A stretch of 64,000 bases of DNA, from NCBI GenBank assembly GCA_040274725.1, contig JBEMAQ010000011.1, positions 1 to 64,000 of the forward strand. Direction: 5' to 3'. Under the pieces are notes generated by a model. That model had not been told where the DNA came from, made no database searches, and worked only from the letters and a program-made list of their open reading frames with translations. This stretch comes from Solibacillus sp040274725. Its GTDB lineage: Bacteria > Bacillota > Bacilli > Bacillales_A > Planococcaceae. This document shows positions 32,849 to 41,834 of the stretch, one piece after another. Position 1 is the first letter of the stretch. Each line of letters starts with the position of its first letter. Both the position numbers and the translations under genes were made by a program.

Positions 32849-33764
32849 ACTCTCCACCACCACTATCAGTCCCGCCGTCAAGATTACTTGCGGAGTCAAA
32901 TAAATGGATAACCTCAGTTAGTGCAAAATCCGACGTAGAAAATTCAAATGGTGTTTTATTCAGTGTATAAAGCTGCGTTGCAATAAGGGGCGTTGGGTGG
33001 TATTTTGGTCGGAGCTTTGTCTGCAAGCAAAGCGCATCATGCAATTCATAAAGCTTTATAAAATCCTCCGCGCCACATTGAGCAATCGCTAGTAAAACGA
33101 CGACGAAATAGTGGCGCTTTTTCAGCGTTGTTTCGGCCTGATTTAAAATAGCGAGTACCGCACGTAGCTGTTCAATTAGCTGCGCATCAAAGGGCCCACT
33201 ATGTACAGTAAGGATAAATGCCGATTCATAGGTTAACGAATGACGCGCGAAGCCAAACTGAATAAGAGCTTCGTAATATTGCTGTAAGCTCATAGCAAGT
33301 ATAGCTACCTCCTCCGCACGTGTGGCGAGTAACGCGCGAGATTGCAAAGGCAGCGTGAAAAATTGTGAATTTGGTGTGTTAGCTAAAGCCTGGGTTAGTT
33401 TATTAACTCGCTGTGCATCTTCAATTGTCGAGCCGTACATCGCGGCGATATAGCTATGTTCACCGCCTGTAAAATAGCTTGTCAGTATTTTTTGGTAGTG
33501 TAGTGCCTGTGCTACTTTTTCATAATCCTTGCCAAAATGCGCGGCATAGCTTGTTAAAATGTTGAAATTTACACCAGCAAAGCTATACCATTTCGTCTGT
33601 TTTTTTATTTCCTGCGCAATATTTTCGTAATCGACATAATGAAACACCATTCCTTTTACTGTATAGCGGAGCGCAAGGCTATAGCTAAACTTATCCGCAT
33701 CCGTTCCGAAATAGAGCTTAATTTTTTCGACATTTTGTAAATAGAGTACAAGTTTGTCGTTCAT
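32847..33764 (-). CDS. DUF4003-like protein
   Basis: 305 residues, helical, soluble, ending in a Gly/Asp/Ser tail (NLDGGTDSGGGE). The pattern resembles the DUF4003 family common in Bacillales, of unknown function; the family name is a moderate-confidence recognition. The start at 33764 gives the best spacing from GAGGTG; in-frame GTG and ATG codons lie 3-9 nt upstream. Confidence 0.6.
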   Translation of the reverse strand: MNDKLVLYLQNVEKIKLYFGTDADKFSYSLALRYTVKGMVFHYVDYENIAQEIKKQTKWYSFAGVNFNILTSYAAHFGKDYEKVAQALHYQKILTSYFTGGEHSYIAAMYGSTIEDAQRVNKLTQALANTPNSQFFTLPLQSRALLATRAEEVAILAMSLQQYYEALIQFGFARHSLTYESAFILTVHSGPFDAQLIEQLRAVLAILNQAETTLKKRHYFVVVLLAIAQCGAEDFIKLYELHDALCLQTKLRPKYHPTPLIATQLYTLNKTPFEFSTSDFALTEVIHLFDSASNLDGGTDSGGGE

Positions 33765-33917
33765 CATTATCACCTCAAATGATTATACGGATGTATTTTC
33801 AGAAAGTTTCGTCACATATTAAAGGCAATACCGCACGCGACTTTTGTATCGCGCATGGTGTGAGAAAGTATTATAATGAAGGGCAAACCATTTGATTTAG
33901 TTGAGAGGAAGAATTTC

Positions 33918-35132
33918 ATGATTCAGCAAAAGTTTTTACCGATTATTGTCGGTACAGATATTAACGCCTATAATATGGCCATTTCCTTCCACGAGGAGTA
34001 CGGGATTCAGCCGGTATTAGTCGGAAAAGGTGTGTTGCCATTTACAAATTTAAGTACAATTCCGCGTGCGATTGAGTACGATAAAAAGCTAGCAGATCCG
34101 ACACAGTTTGCAAAAATTTTAATTAGCGTAGCGAAAAAGTACGAGCGTGAAGCGGGCAAATTAATTCTTGTCGGCACAAACGATTTATACGTGCGCCTTA
34201 TTATTGAAAACAGCGCAATCTTAAAGGATTATTTTTTATTCAATTACATTGAAGAAGATTTAATGAATGACTTACAGTATAAAGCAAACTTCTACAAGCT
34301 TTGTGTTGAGCATGGTATTGATATTCCCGCTACATATTTTTATGACTGTAATGAAACAATGCCTTTTAACGGCGAGTTAATGTATCCAGCAATTATTAAG
34401 CCAAGTAATGGCATTGAATATTCGCGTAACCCGTTTGACGGGCAGCAAAAAGTGTTCAAAGTGCAAACAGAGGAAGAATTGCAATCGGTTATTGCAATGA
34501 TTAGCGCAAGTGGCTACCGTGATCAGCTCATTATCCAAGATTACATTCCCGGTGAGGATACAGCGATGTGGGATTCGGTTGTATATGTGAGCTCTAAAGG
34601 TCAATCACAGCTTGTATCATTTGCGCAAGTAGTCTTACAGGAGCATACGGTAACAGCAATCGGCAACTACACGGCACTTATTACGCGCTACAATGAGCCG
34701 TTGATGGAGAAGCTGCGTAGTTTCCTTGAGGCAGTTGGCTACCGCGGTTTTGCGAATTTTGATTTGAAGTTTGACGAACGCGATGGCAAGTTTAAAGTGT
34801 TTGAAGTAAATATTCGCCAAGGTCGCTCAAGTTACTATATTACGGCGATGGGTCACAATATGGCACGCTATTTCGTCGATGATTTAATTAAAAAAATCGA
34901 CAAGCCGTGTGCGTATTTACAGGGTGATGTACTCTTTTCAGTCGTACCAAAAATTGTCCTGAAAAAATTCGTGGCAGACCCTGCTGTGAAAAAGGATATT
35001 GAGCGCCTGATTCGCGAGAAAAAGTTAGTGAATCCGCTGTTTTATAAAAAGGACAAGCACTTAAAGCGTAAATTGTATTTAGTAGCGCGCCAAGTGAATT
35101 ACTATAAAAAATATAAAAATAACGTGTGGTAA
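33918..35132 (+). CDS. ATP-grasp ligase, D-aspartate ligase-like (peptidoglycan bridge)
   Basis: 404 residues. An N-terminal pre-ATP-grasp part (FLPIIVGTDINAYNMAISFH) is followed by an ATP-grasp domain: YPAIIKPSNGIEY, LIIQDYIPGEDTAMWD, and GFANFDLKFDERDGKFKVFE with EVNIRQGRSSYYITAMG for the Mg/nucleotide site. Order and wording resemble the Enterococcus D-aspartate ligase Aslfm, which adds D-Asp to the lysine of the cell-wall precursor. Bacteria of this family often have L-Lys-D-Asp or L-Lys-D-Glu bridges, so the role fits. Exact amino acid is inferred. The ATG at 33918 follows GAGAGGAAG. Confidence 0.68.
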   Translation: MIQQKFLPIIVGTDINAYNMAISFHEEYGIQPVLVGKGVLPFTNLSTIPRAIEYDKKLADPTQFAKILISVAKKYEREAGKLILVGTNDLYVRLIIENSAILKDYFLFNYIEEDLMNDLQYKANFYKLCVEHGIDIPATYFYDCNETMPFNGELMYPAIIKPSNGIEYSRNPFDGQQKVFKVQTEEELQSVIAMISASGYRDQLIIQDYIPGEDTAMWDSVVYVSSKGQSQLVSFAQVVLQEHTVTAIGNYTALITRYNEPLMEKLRSFLEAVGYRGFANFDLKFDERDGKFKVFEVNIRQGRSSYYITAMGHNMARYFVDDLIKKIDKPCAYLQGDVLFSVVPKIVLKKFVADPAVKKDIERLIREKKLVNPLFYKKDKHLKRKLYLVARQVNYYKKYKNNVW

Positions 35133-35136
35133 TGTG

Positions 35137-35165
35137 TGCGCGCTCCGAATTTCGGGGCGCGTTTT
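35137..35165 (+). terminator. Intrinsic terminator
   Basis: GC-rich stem CGCGCTCCGAA / TTCGGGGCGCG with a T-rich tail. Confidence 0.8.
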
Positions 35166-35295
35166 AAATTTTTTAGAAGGCATCTAGTGCTAAATAGAGC
35201 AATCGGCGAATTTGATCACAGATGTTGCCCCGGTATAATTGATTTGGAGAGTTTCACACGTTCCGCTATACTAATAGAAAAAAGGTGGGATTTTT

Positions 35296-35730
35296 ATGGC
35301 GGAACATACATTTAAAGTAAATATCGAGTGGTCAGGTGGTCGGAATGCGGTCGGTCATTTAGCGACGACGCAATTTCAGACAGCCATTTCTATTCCAAAA
35401 GAAATGGACGGGCCGAATGTCGGGACCAATCCGGATGAGATGCTGCTTGGGGCGGCGGCGACGTGTTATCTGATTACGGTCGCGGCAATGCTTGAACGCA
35501 GTCAGATTGAGGCAGCGTTTGATTTAGTTTCTGAGGGCATTGTGGATGTCGCAAATGGTATTTTTACATATAAGGAAATTCATCATTATATAACGATCGA
35601 ATTACAAGACGCCTCAGAGCGTAATTTACATTTAGCTGAGCGCTATGCATATAAGGCAGAGGATACATGTATGATTAGTAAGGCAATAAAAGGGAATGTA
35701 AAAGTTCAGGTACACCTTACTTTAAGCTAA
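35296..35730 (+). CDS. OsmC-family peroxiredoxin
   Basis: 144 residues of the OsmC/Ohr fold, which reduces organic hydroperoxides with two cysteines: Cys57 in GAAATCYLIT and Cys125 in AEDTCMISKA. NPDEMLLGAAATC is the family block. The start follows AAAGGTGG. It precedes the UbiB-like gene by 15 nt and is likely co-transcribed. Confidence 0.85.
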   Translation: MAEHTFKVNIEWSGGRNAVGHLATTQFQTAISIPKEMDGPNVGTNPDEMLLGAAATCYLITVAAMLERSQIEAAFDLVSEGIVDVANGIFTYKEIHHYITIELQDASERNLHLAERYAYKAEDTCMISKAIKGNVKVQVHLTLS

Positions 35731-35745
35731 AGGGGCGTGAGTGGG

Positions 35746-37737
35746 ATGGGCAATTTACTATTTATTGTGCAAATACTTGTGGCGTCAGTATTAATCTTTA
35801 TCATTAGTGGCCGACTCATTGGCTCAGAAATTAGTTTAATCAAACGTGTATTGGCTGTTGTGCTGAGTGTGGCGTTTACGACGTTTGTTTTTTGGTATTC
35901 GTATTTACGTGATTTACCGATTGCAGAGGAAAATTTTGTAGAGAACGTCGTGAATACGGCGACACTACTCTGGTTTGGTAGCATGCTGCTCATTTCGATG
36001 CTACTATTTTTAATTTTTGAGCTTTTTAGCACCGTTGATTTTATTGATGGCGGTGTAGAGAAGCAGTCGTTTATTCGCAAAATCATTAGTTATTGGAAAC
36101 GTCAAAAGCGTTTACGTGAAGTGGTGAGCATCGCAATGAAAAACGGGGTGACGCGCACTGTGCATTATGCGCGCCATCGTGATAATGAGCAGGAGCTAGC
36201 GATTGCACTACGTATGACGCTTGAGCAGTGCGGTGGGATTTTTGTGAAGTTTGGGCAGGTGCTCTCGACACGCAATGAATTATTTTCACCGATTTTTATT
36301 GATGAGTTGCAAAAGCTACAGCAAAACGTAGCGCGCTTATCAGCAGAGCAAGTGAATACATTATTGCAGGAAAATTTAAAGGCAGATGTCTCTACGGTGT
36401 TTTCTTATTTTAATCATAAGCCGCTCGCTGCTGCCTCGATTGGTCAGGTGCATAAGGCGATTTTACGCGACACAAATGAGCCGGTTGTTGTAAAGCTACT
36501 CCGCCCAGATGTGAAAAATATTATGCGCGAGGATTTAATGATTTTAGTCGAGTTTGCGAACTGGGTTTCGAGTAAGTCACAGTGGGCGGATAGTTTAGGC
36601 TTCCGTGAGCTTGCAACAGGCTTTGCGCAATCGCTGCGTGAGGAAATCGACTTTAATATTGAAGCGCGCAATATGATTCAAGTAACGACCATTTCTAAAA
36701 ATTCAGGGATTGAAATTAAAGTACCTCGTGTGTATACGGCGTATAGCAATGAAAATTTGCTCGTAATGGAGTATGTAGACGGGCAGTCTGTAGCGTTTGC
36801 AGATGAAGTGTTTACCGCATGCGACGTAGACCGTCATCATTTTGCTAAGCAGCTACTGTCTATTTTTTTAGAGCAGCTATTAGTGTCAGGCATTTTCCAC
36901 GCCGACCCGCATCCTGGTAATATTTATATTGAAAAGCATACCGGTAAAATTACATTACTTGATTTAGGAGCTGTTGGCCGACTTGCTGCGCAACAACAGG
37001 AAGGCTTGAAATTGTTTTTAGCGGGCATTGACCAACATCATGCAGGGCTTATTTTTGACGGGGTGACGCTACTCGTTGAAAATGCAGATGAAGGCGAACG
37101 CGCGGAAATTGAGCAGGCGATTAGCCAAATTATTTTGCGTATCTCCTATGTGGAGCGTATTCCGACCGATGACTTAATTTATTCCTTATTTTCCGTTGTC
37201 CGCGAATTTGGCCTGCATTTTTATCCGTCTGTTAGTGTGGCACTGCGGGCGATTGTGACACTTGATGGGACATTAACCGCGATTGATTCGAATTTTGATA
37301 TTTTCGGTGAAGCAAAGGAGTACTCCAATGCGTATGTCAAATCAACATTGAAAAAGCCATTTAAAGAGCCGCTTGAAATGAAGGAGCGACTTGAAGAGGA
37401 GCTCGCACTCATGCTGCCTGCCATGCGTAAGCTACCGAGACGGATGGACCAACTGTTTAAAAAGGTGGAGGGCGGCAAGATTATTTTGCATCACGATATT
37501 TTTTCTGATCGGGCCAATACGATGTTCGTCACGCAGCTATTCTCACGTTTTGTCCTGTTATTTGTCGGTATTACATTTGGCATTATTTCAGTAGCCTTAC
37601 TCGCCATTTCGCAATTTATGCATACAGCTTATGCGATTTATTTAAATACCGCGTCGTATTTAGGGTTATTTTTATGTGCGATTTTACTCGTACGTCTATC
37701 GATTCAAGCAATCCGTGATATAAAACGAACGTCGTAA
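35746..37737 (+). CDS. ABC1/UbiB-family atypical kinase, membrane-linked
   Basis: 663 residues. Four hydrophobic segments are seen: two near the N terminus and one near 85-105, then the pair at the C terminus (about 605-655). The kinase-like core lies between, with the KxGQ motif (IFVKFGQVLSTR), alanine-rich nucleotide loop (AAASIGQVHKA), VVKLLRPDV lysine strand, and HADPHPGNIYI / LLDLGAVGRL catalytic and metal blocks. UbiB proteins support lipid or quinone handling; this species' quinone pathway is not in the window. The ATG at 35746 has AGGGG 10 nt upstream; the GTG nine bases earlier overlaps it. Confidence 0.85.
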   Translation: MGNLLFIVQILVASVLIFIISGRLIGSEISLIKRVLAVVLSVAFTTFVFWYSYLRDLPIAEENFVENVVNTATLLWFGSMLLISMLLFLIFELFSTVDFIDGGVEKQSFIRKIISYWKRQKRLREVVSIAMKNGVTRTVHYARHRDNEQELAIALRMTLEQCGGIFVKFGQVLSTRNELFSPIFIDELQKLQQNVARLSAEQVNTLLQENLKADVSTVFSYFNHKPLAAASIGQVHKAILRDTNEPVVVKLLRPDVKNIMREDLMILVEFANWVSSKSQWADSLGFRELATGFAQSLREEIDFNIEARNMIQVTTISKNSGIEIKVPRVYTAYSNENLLVMEYVDGQSVAFADEVFTACDVDRHHFAKQLLSIFLEQLLVSGIFHADPHPGNIYIEKHTGKITLLDLGAVGRLAAQQQEGLKLFLAGIDQHHAGLIFDGVTLLVENADEGERAEIEQAISQIILRISYVERIPTDDLIYSLFSVVREFGLHFYPSVSVALRAIVTLDGTLTAIDSNFDIFGEAKEYSNAYVKSTLKKPFKEPLEMKERLEEELALMLPAMRKLPRRMDQLFKKVEGGKIILHHDIFSDRANTMFVTQLFSRFVLLFVGITFGIISVALLAISQFMHTAYAIYLNTASYLGLFLCAILLVRLSIQAIRDIKRTS

Positions 37738-37774
37738 AGAAGCGTGTGTCTGAAATTCAGGCATGCGCTTTTTC
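37738..37774 (+). terminator. Probable terminator
   Basis: Interrupted stem AGCGTGTGTCTGAA / TTCAGGCATGCGCT followed by T5. Confidence 0.65.
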
Positions 37775-37838
37775 GCATTTTCCTGGTGAAATGAGGGTAA
37801 ATTGAATCAACATGGAAATTCAGAAAGGAAGAGCGTGT

Positions 37839-39317
37839 ATGATTTATTTAACGGGCAGCGCATTAACTTTACAGCAAATGAAGCGTATTTTATTTGAAGG
37901 GGAGCATGTAGCAATTGATGAGCAGGCAAAGCAAGCGGTCATAAAAAGCCGAGAAACAGTGGAACAAATTGTGGAAGAGGGGCGTATTGTGTACGGCATT
38001 AATACAGGATTCGGGAAGTTTTGTGATGTCGTGATTGCAGAGGATGAGGTTAACACCTTACAGCTCAATTTAATTCGTTCACATGCGTGTGGCATTGGGG
38101 AGCCTTATCCAGAGGTCGTGGTACGTGCAATGCTTGTGCTGAGACTGAATGCGTTATTGAAGGGGCATTCAGGTATTCGCTTAGATGTACTAGAGCGGCT
38201 AGCGCTGTATATTAATGAGCGAATTCATCCCATTATCCCGCAACAAGGCTCGCTAGGTGCATCCGGTGATTTAGCGCCGCTTTCCCATTTGGCATTGACG
38301 ATTGTTGGGGAGGGTGAGGTTATGCATAACGGTGAGCGCCGCCAGACAGTCGAGTTATTAGCAGAGTGTGGTATTGTCCCACTAGATTTACGCGCAAAGG
38401 AGGGCTTAGCCCTCATTAATGGCACGCAGGCAATGACTGCACAAGGCGTGGTAGCTTATATAGAGGGGGAGGCGCTTGCATATGCCAGTGAGTGGATTGC
38501 CGCGATGACGCTAGAGGCCTTGCGCGGGATTCGTGATGCGTTTCATCCGGCTGTACACGAAGTGCGCGGCATGCAGGAGCAAATGGACGTTGCTTCTCGG
38601 ATGCGCGACTGGTTTGAAGGGAGTCAGCTTATGACCACGCAAGGTGAGCTCCGTGTGCAGGACGCGTATTCACTGCGCTGCATCGCGCAAATTCACGGTG
38701 CGAGCTGGCAGGTGCTCGGTTATGTAAAGGAAAAGCTGGAGCTTGAAATGAATGCCGCTACAGATAATCCACTGCTATTTGACGGTGGGGCACTCGTTAT
38801 TTCGGGTGGTAATTTTCACGGGCAGCCGATTGCATTTGCGATGGATTTTTTGAAAATTGGGATGGCGGAGCTTGCAAGTGTGTCAGAGCGCCGTATTGAA
38901 CGTTTAGTGAATCCACAATTAAATGAAGGTCTCCCGCCTTTTTTAAGTGCGAAGCCGGGGCTTGAATCAGGTGCGATGATCTTGCAATATAGCGCGGCGA
39001 GTCTCGTTTCGGAAAATAAAACGCTCGCGCATCCAGCATCTGTGGATTCGATTCCGTCATCTGCCAACCAGGAGGACCATGTGAGCATGGGTACGACGGC
39101 AGCTCGTCATGCATACGGGATTATTCAAAATGTGCGTCATGTATTAGCTATTGAAGCATTTTGCGCCGCGCAGGCTGTAGAATACCGCGGTGTGGAGAAG
39201 ATGGCACAGAAAACGAGAGAGAAGTGGCAGGAAATTCGATCAGTCGTACCGAGTTTGGTACAGGACCGTTTTATGGGAGAGGATTTGGGGAATATTCGGC
39301 AATTACTCTATCCGTAA
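37839..39317 (+). CDS. hutH: Histidine ammonia-lyase
   Basis: 492 residues. Converts histidine to urocanate and ammonia, the first step of histidine use. The MIO prosthetic group forms from Ala141-Ser142-Gly143 in QGSLGASGDLAPLSH. YGINTGFGKF and NGTQAMTAQG blocks and SIPSSANQEDHVSMG are family hallmarks. The ATG at 39-nt region 37839 follows AAGGAAG; a 27-nt upstream extension lacks a site. No hutU, hutI or hutG adjoins it, so the pathway must be completed elsewhere. Confidence 0.9.
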   Translation: MIYLTGSALTLQQMKRILFEGEHVAIDEQAKQAVIKSRETVEQIVEEGRIVYGINTGFGKFCDVVIAEDEVNTLQLNLIRSHACGIGEPYPEVVVRAMLVLRLNALLKGHSGIRLDVLERLALYINERIHPIIPQQGSLGASGDLAPLSHLALTIVGEGEVMHNGERRQTVELLAECGIVPLDLRAKEGLALINGTQAMTAQGVVAYIEGEALAYASEWIAAMTLEALRGIRDAFHPAVHEVRGMQEQMDVASRMRDWFEGSQLMTTQGELRVQDAYSLRCIAQIHGASWQVLGYVKEKLELEMNAATDNPLLFDGGALVISGGNFHGQPIAFAMDFLKIGMAELASVSERRIERLVNPQLNEGLPPFLSAKPGLESGAMILQYSAASLVSENKTLAHPASVDSIPSSANQEDHVSMGTTAARHAYGIIQNVRHVLAIEAFCAAQAVEYRGVEKMAQKTREKWQEIRSVVPSLVQDRFMGEDLGNIRQLLYP

Positions 39318-39491
39318 GCGTTTCGTCGCATTGATTGAATGATAGTTTGCTATAATAAATGATGAATAGGCATAATGATGCGTAAAATTAAAAATCAAAG
39401 CATCTGTCAGAAGCTTTATTTTACTGTGACAACGAGTGAGGGCTTGAGGTACAGGAAGAATAAAGCGATTTTACTGGAGAGGAATAAAGAA

Positions 39492-40376
39492 ATGACAAAA
39501 CCACATTTACTTATCGTTGATGGGATGGCACTACTGTTTCGTTCGTTTTTTGCATCAGCAGCGATGAATCAGTTTATCCGTTTAGAGGACGGCACACCAT
39601 CGAACGGCGTACAAGGCTTTGCACGTCACGTCTTAACTGCACAAAATTTAATGAAGCCGACGCATATTGCGATTTGCTGGGATATGGGGGCACATACATT
39701 CCGTAATGACCTGTTCGATGGCTATAAGGCAGGTCGCCCGGCACCACCAGAGGAGATGCTACCGCAGTTTGATATGGCAAAGGATGTCGCCAATTTACTT
39801 GGCTGGCAAAGCTTTGGCGTGAAGGGGCTTGAGGCAGATGATTTAATCGGCTCAATGGTGAAAAAATGGCAGCACGATGCCGAGATGACGATTATTAGTG
39901 GCGATAAAGACTTATTACAGCTACTCAATCCTGCCACAACCATTGCGTTTACGAAAAAGGGCTATTCTGAATACGATGTGTATACAGAGGCGCGCTTCGT
40001 GAAGGAATACGGCATCGCACCGCAGCAATTTGCAGAAGTGAAGGCGTTTATGGGCGATGCGAGCGACGGTTATCCTGGCGTGCGTGGTATCGGCCCGAAA
40101 ACAGCATTGCAGCTCATTCAAAATTATGGCTCAATTGATGGTGTGCTTGAAGCGGTACCTACATTAAAGCCAGGGCAGCGCATTAAAATTAGTGAAAATG
40201 TGGAGATGCTTAAATTATCACATCAGTTGGCGAAAATTCAATGTGACGCGCCGATTGAGGCTGAGCTAGGGCAGCTGCTTGCACCACAATATACAACAAA
40301 TACGCTTCAACAATTAGATGGTAAAGGCTACCGACTGATTATGAAGCATGCAAGAACGCTTTATCCAGAACTTTAA
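39492..40376 (+). CDS. ypcP: 5'-3' exonuclease, FEN/YpcP type
   Basis: 294 residues matching the 5' nuclease domain of DNA polymerase I as a separate protein. Acidic metal sites are in LLIVDGMALLFRSFF, DDLFDGYKAGRP-type segment (NDLFDGYKAGRPAPP), GLEADDLIGS and IISGDKDLLQL; the H3TH helix pair (FMGDASDGYPGVRGIGPKTA) grips DNA. It removes RNA primers and flaps. The start at 39492 has GGAGAGG upstream; a longer frame to 39375 has no site. Confidence 0.88.
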   Translation: MTKPHLLIVDGMALLFRSFFASAAMNQFIRLEDGTPSNGVQGFARHVLTAQNLMKPTHIAICWDMGAHTFRNDLFDGYKAGRPAPPEEMLPQFDMAKDVANLLGWQSFGVKGLEADDLIGSMVKKWQHDAEMTIISGDKDLLQLLNPATTIAFTKKGYSEYDVYTEARFVKEYGIAPQQFAEVKAFMGDASDGYPGVRGIGPKTALQLIQNYGSIDGVLEAVPTLKPGQRIKISENVEMLKLSHQLAKIQCDAPIEAELGQLLAPQYTTNTLQQLDGKGYRLIMKHARTLYPEL

Positions 40377-40378
40377 AC

Positions 40379-40524
40379 GAGGCCGGGACATAACTCGAAT
40401 TTTTGAGGGAATCTAAAAAACGGGCATTAATTTTCTGATTTATAAATTCGATTATTTTTCTATAACGCAAAAAATGTTAGACCATTTACAAATTTGGTCT
40501 AACATTTTTCTTTTGTCCCAGCCT
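40379..40524. repeat. GGGACATAA-type repeat with nested hairpin terminator
   Basis: Outer arms GGCCGGGACA (40381-40390) and TGTCCCAGCC (40514-40523) pair at 9 of 10 positions; inside is a strong stem AAAATGTTAGACCA / TGGTCTAACATTTT (40471-40508). Elements beginning GAGGCTGGGACATAA are scattered at gene ends in many Staphylococcus and Bacillales genomes. Here it ends both convergent genes. Confidence 0.65.
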
Positions 40525-41048
40525 TATTTTTTCTTTTCGATTTTCACAAAGCTAAGCACCTTGCGACTATCCTCATAACGGAACGAACGCACCTGGCTAT
40601 CCCGATTGCGCCCGCCGTTATCATGAATCGTTAAATACAGCTCGTCGTTTTTAATTTCGTAGCCGATGAGGGGTACCCAGTGATATTTATAAAGCGGCTG
40701 CGCTTTTTTCAAAAATTGTCCTGAAAAATAAATATCGAATCGCATTGCAACCGGATTGCCAGCACGTAGCTGCGTGATGGCCTCGGATAGCGTGCACTCC
40801 TCGATACACCAAGCGTCTCCTAGTAATTTACGTAAGTTGCGAATCATTCGCCATTTGAATAACCCAATTTTCGTGCCACCTAAAAATGAGTACAGTTCAT
40901 TGACATCCTTTGAAACAATCGCTTGATCATTGCCTAAATAATTTAAAATAACATGAGCAGTTGTTGGCCCGCACGCAGAATTTTGGAATTCAGGACGTAC
41001 AATGTCGCTATATTGCGACATACCATTGACATTTAGTAAGACGCGCAT
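40524..41048 (-). CDS. C39-like cysteine peptidase
   Basis: 174 residues of the papain-like C39 fold. Probable catalytic Cys26 in QNSACGPTTAH, His near 124 in YKYHWVPLIGYEI and Asp in LTIHDNGG. It lacks signal or membrane segments and any ABC partner, so it is not a bacteriocin exporter peptidase; such free-standing C39-like proteins are of unknown role. The start follows GGGGGTG. Confidence 0.75.
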   Translation of the reverse strand: MRVLLNVNGMSQYSDIVRPEFQNSACGPTTAHVILNYLGNDQAIVSKDVNELYSFLGGTKIGLFKWRMIRNLRKLLGDAWCIEECTLSEAITQLRAGNPVAMRFDIYFSGQFLKKAQPLYKYHWVPLIGYEIKNDELYLTIHDNGGRNRDSQVRSFRYEDSRKVLSFVKIEKKK

Positions 41049-41140
41049 ACGAAATCACCCCCGTAGTTCTTAAAGTAGTATTATACCCATATATGATAAA
41101 AATAAACTTTTTAGAAGTGATAATTAAAACTGAAGACATG

Positions 41141-41176
41141 AAAAAACAGCCTTAGCGATTTGCTAAAGGCTGTTCT
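41141..41176 (-). terminator. Intrinsic terminator of thioredoxin gene
   Basis: Minus-strand stem AACAGCC(TTTAGC)/(GCTAA)GGCTGTT with T-run. Confidence 0.8.
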
Positions 41177-41179
41177 GGA

Positions 41180-41497
41180 TTACGCTTGCGCTTGTAAAAA
41201 CTCTTCCACTTGCGCTGGTGATTTAGCGTTTGCACTGTGTAAGTGAGCTAGCTTTTCACCATTTTGGAAAATTAGTAGTGAAGGAATCCCCATTACTTGA
41301 TACTTCTCTGCTAATTCAGGGAAGTTGTCTCGGTTAATCGAGTACCAGTCGTACTGCGAATATTCTTCGATGATTGGATCGATGAACATGTCCATACGTG
41401 TGCAGTCTGGGCACCAGCCTGCGAAAAATTTTAGAAGAACTTTTTTATCTGTTCCTGTAATCTCGTTAAATTGTTCTAGTGTAGTAATTTCTTGCAT
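41180..41497 (-). CDS. Thioredoxin-family protein
   Basis: 105 residues. Redox pair Cys29-Pro-Asp-Cys32 in FFAGWCPDCTRMD and the cis-proline in VMGIPSLLIF. The CPDC motif differs from the CGPC of the main thioredoxin, so a dedicated partner is likely. Start follows GAGGAGTG. Confidence 0.87.
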   Translation of the reverse strand: MQEITTLEQFNEITGTDKKVLLKFFAGWCPDCTRMDMFIDPIIEEYSQYDWYSINRDNFPELAEKYQVMGIPSLLIFQNGEKLAHLHSANAKSPAQVEEFLQAQA

Positions 41498-41794
41498 GAT
41501 TAATCACACTCCTCATGCCTATTTTACACATTTTAGGCAATAACGAAAAGGAAATTGACTTATTCGGATGTTCGGGATGATTTGAGAGCGAAAAAACGTA
41601 TAAGCGCGCGAATGTTTAACGTAAACGAATAAATTATTTGAAATAAAGTGAAAAAACATTGCGGAAATTGTCAAAATAATCTAAACTGAAGTTAGAATAA
41701 TTGCTCATGCAGTGAAACGTGAATCATTTTCCTACAAAAATAAGTTTACGTTGTGCTGTCGCGTAATTGCTGGAAATTTTTTTTGGTCATAAAA
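41498..41794. other. Leader region of the fad operon, no gene seen
   Basis: AT-rich DNA between the divergent thioredoxin and fadN genes. No start with a ribosome site is found on either strand; the fad promoter should lie here, ahead of the FadR site. Confidence 0.5.
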
Positions 41795-41812
41795 TGAATG
41801 GCTATTCATTCA
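41795..41812 (+). promoter_or_regulatory. FadR operator
   Basis: TGAATGGCTATTCATTCA matches the B. subtilis FadR consensus TGAATGAMTANTCATTCA except one base. It lies 22 nt before the fadN start. FadR, a TetR-family repressor released by long-chain acyl-CoA, should control the operon. Confidence 0.8.
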
Positions 41813-41834
41813 ATAGGCGAAAGGGGAATTGCTT

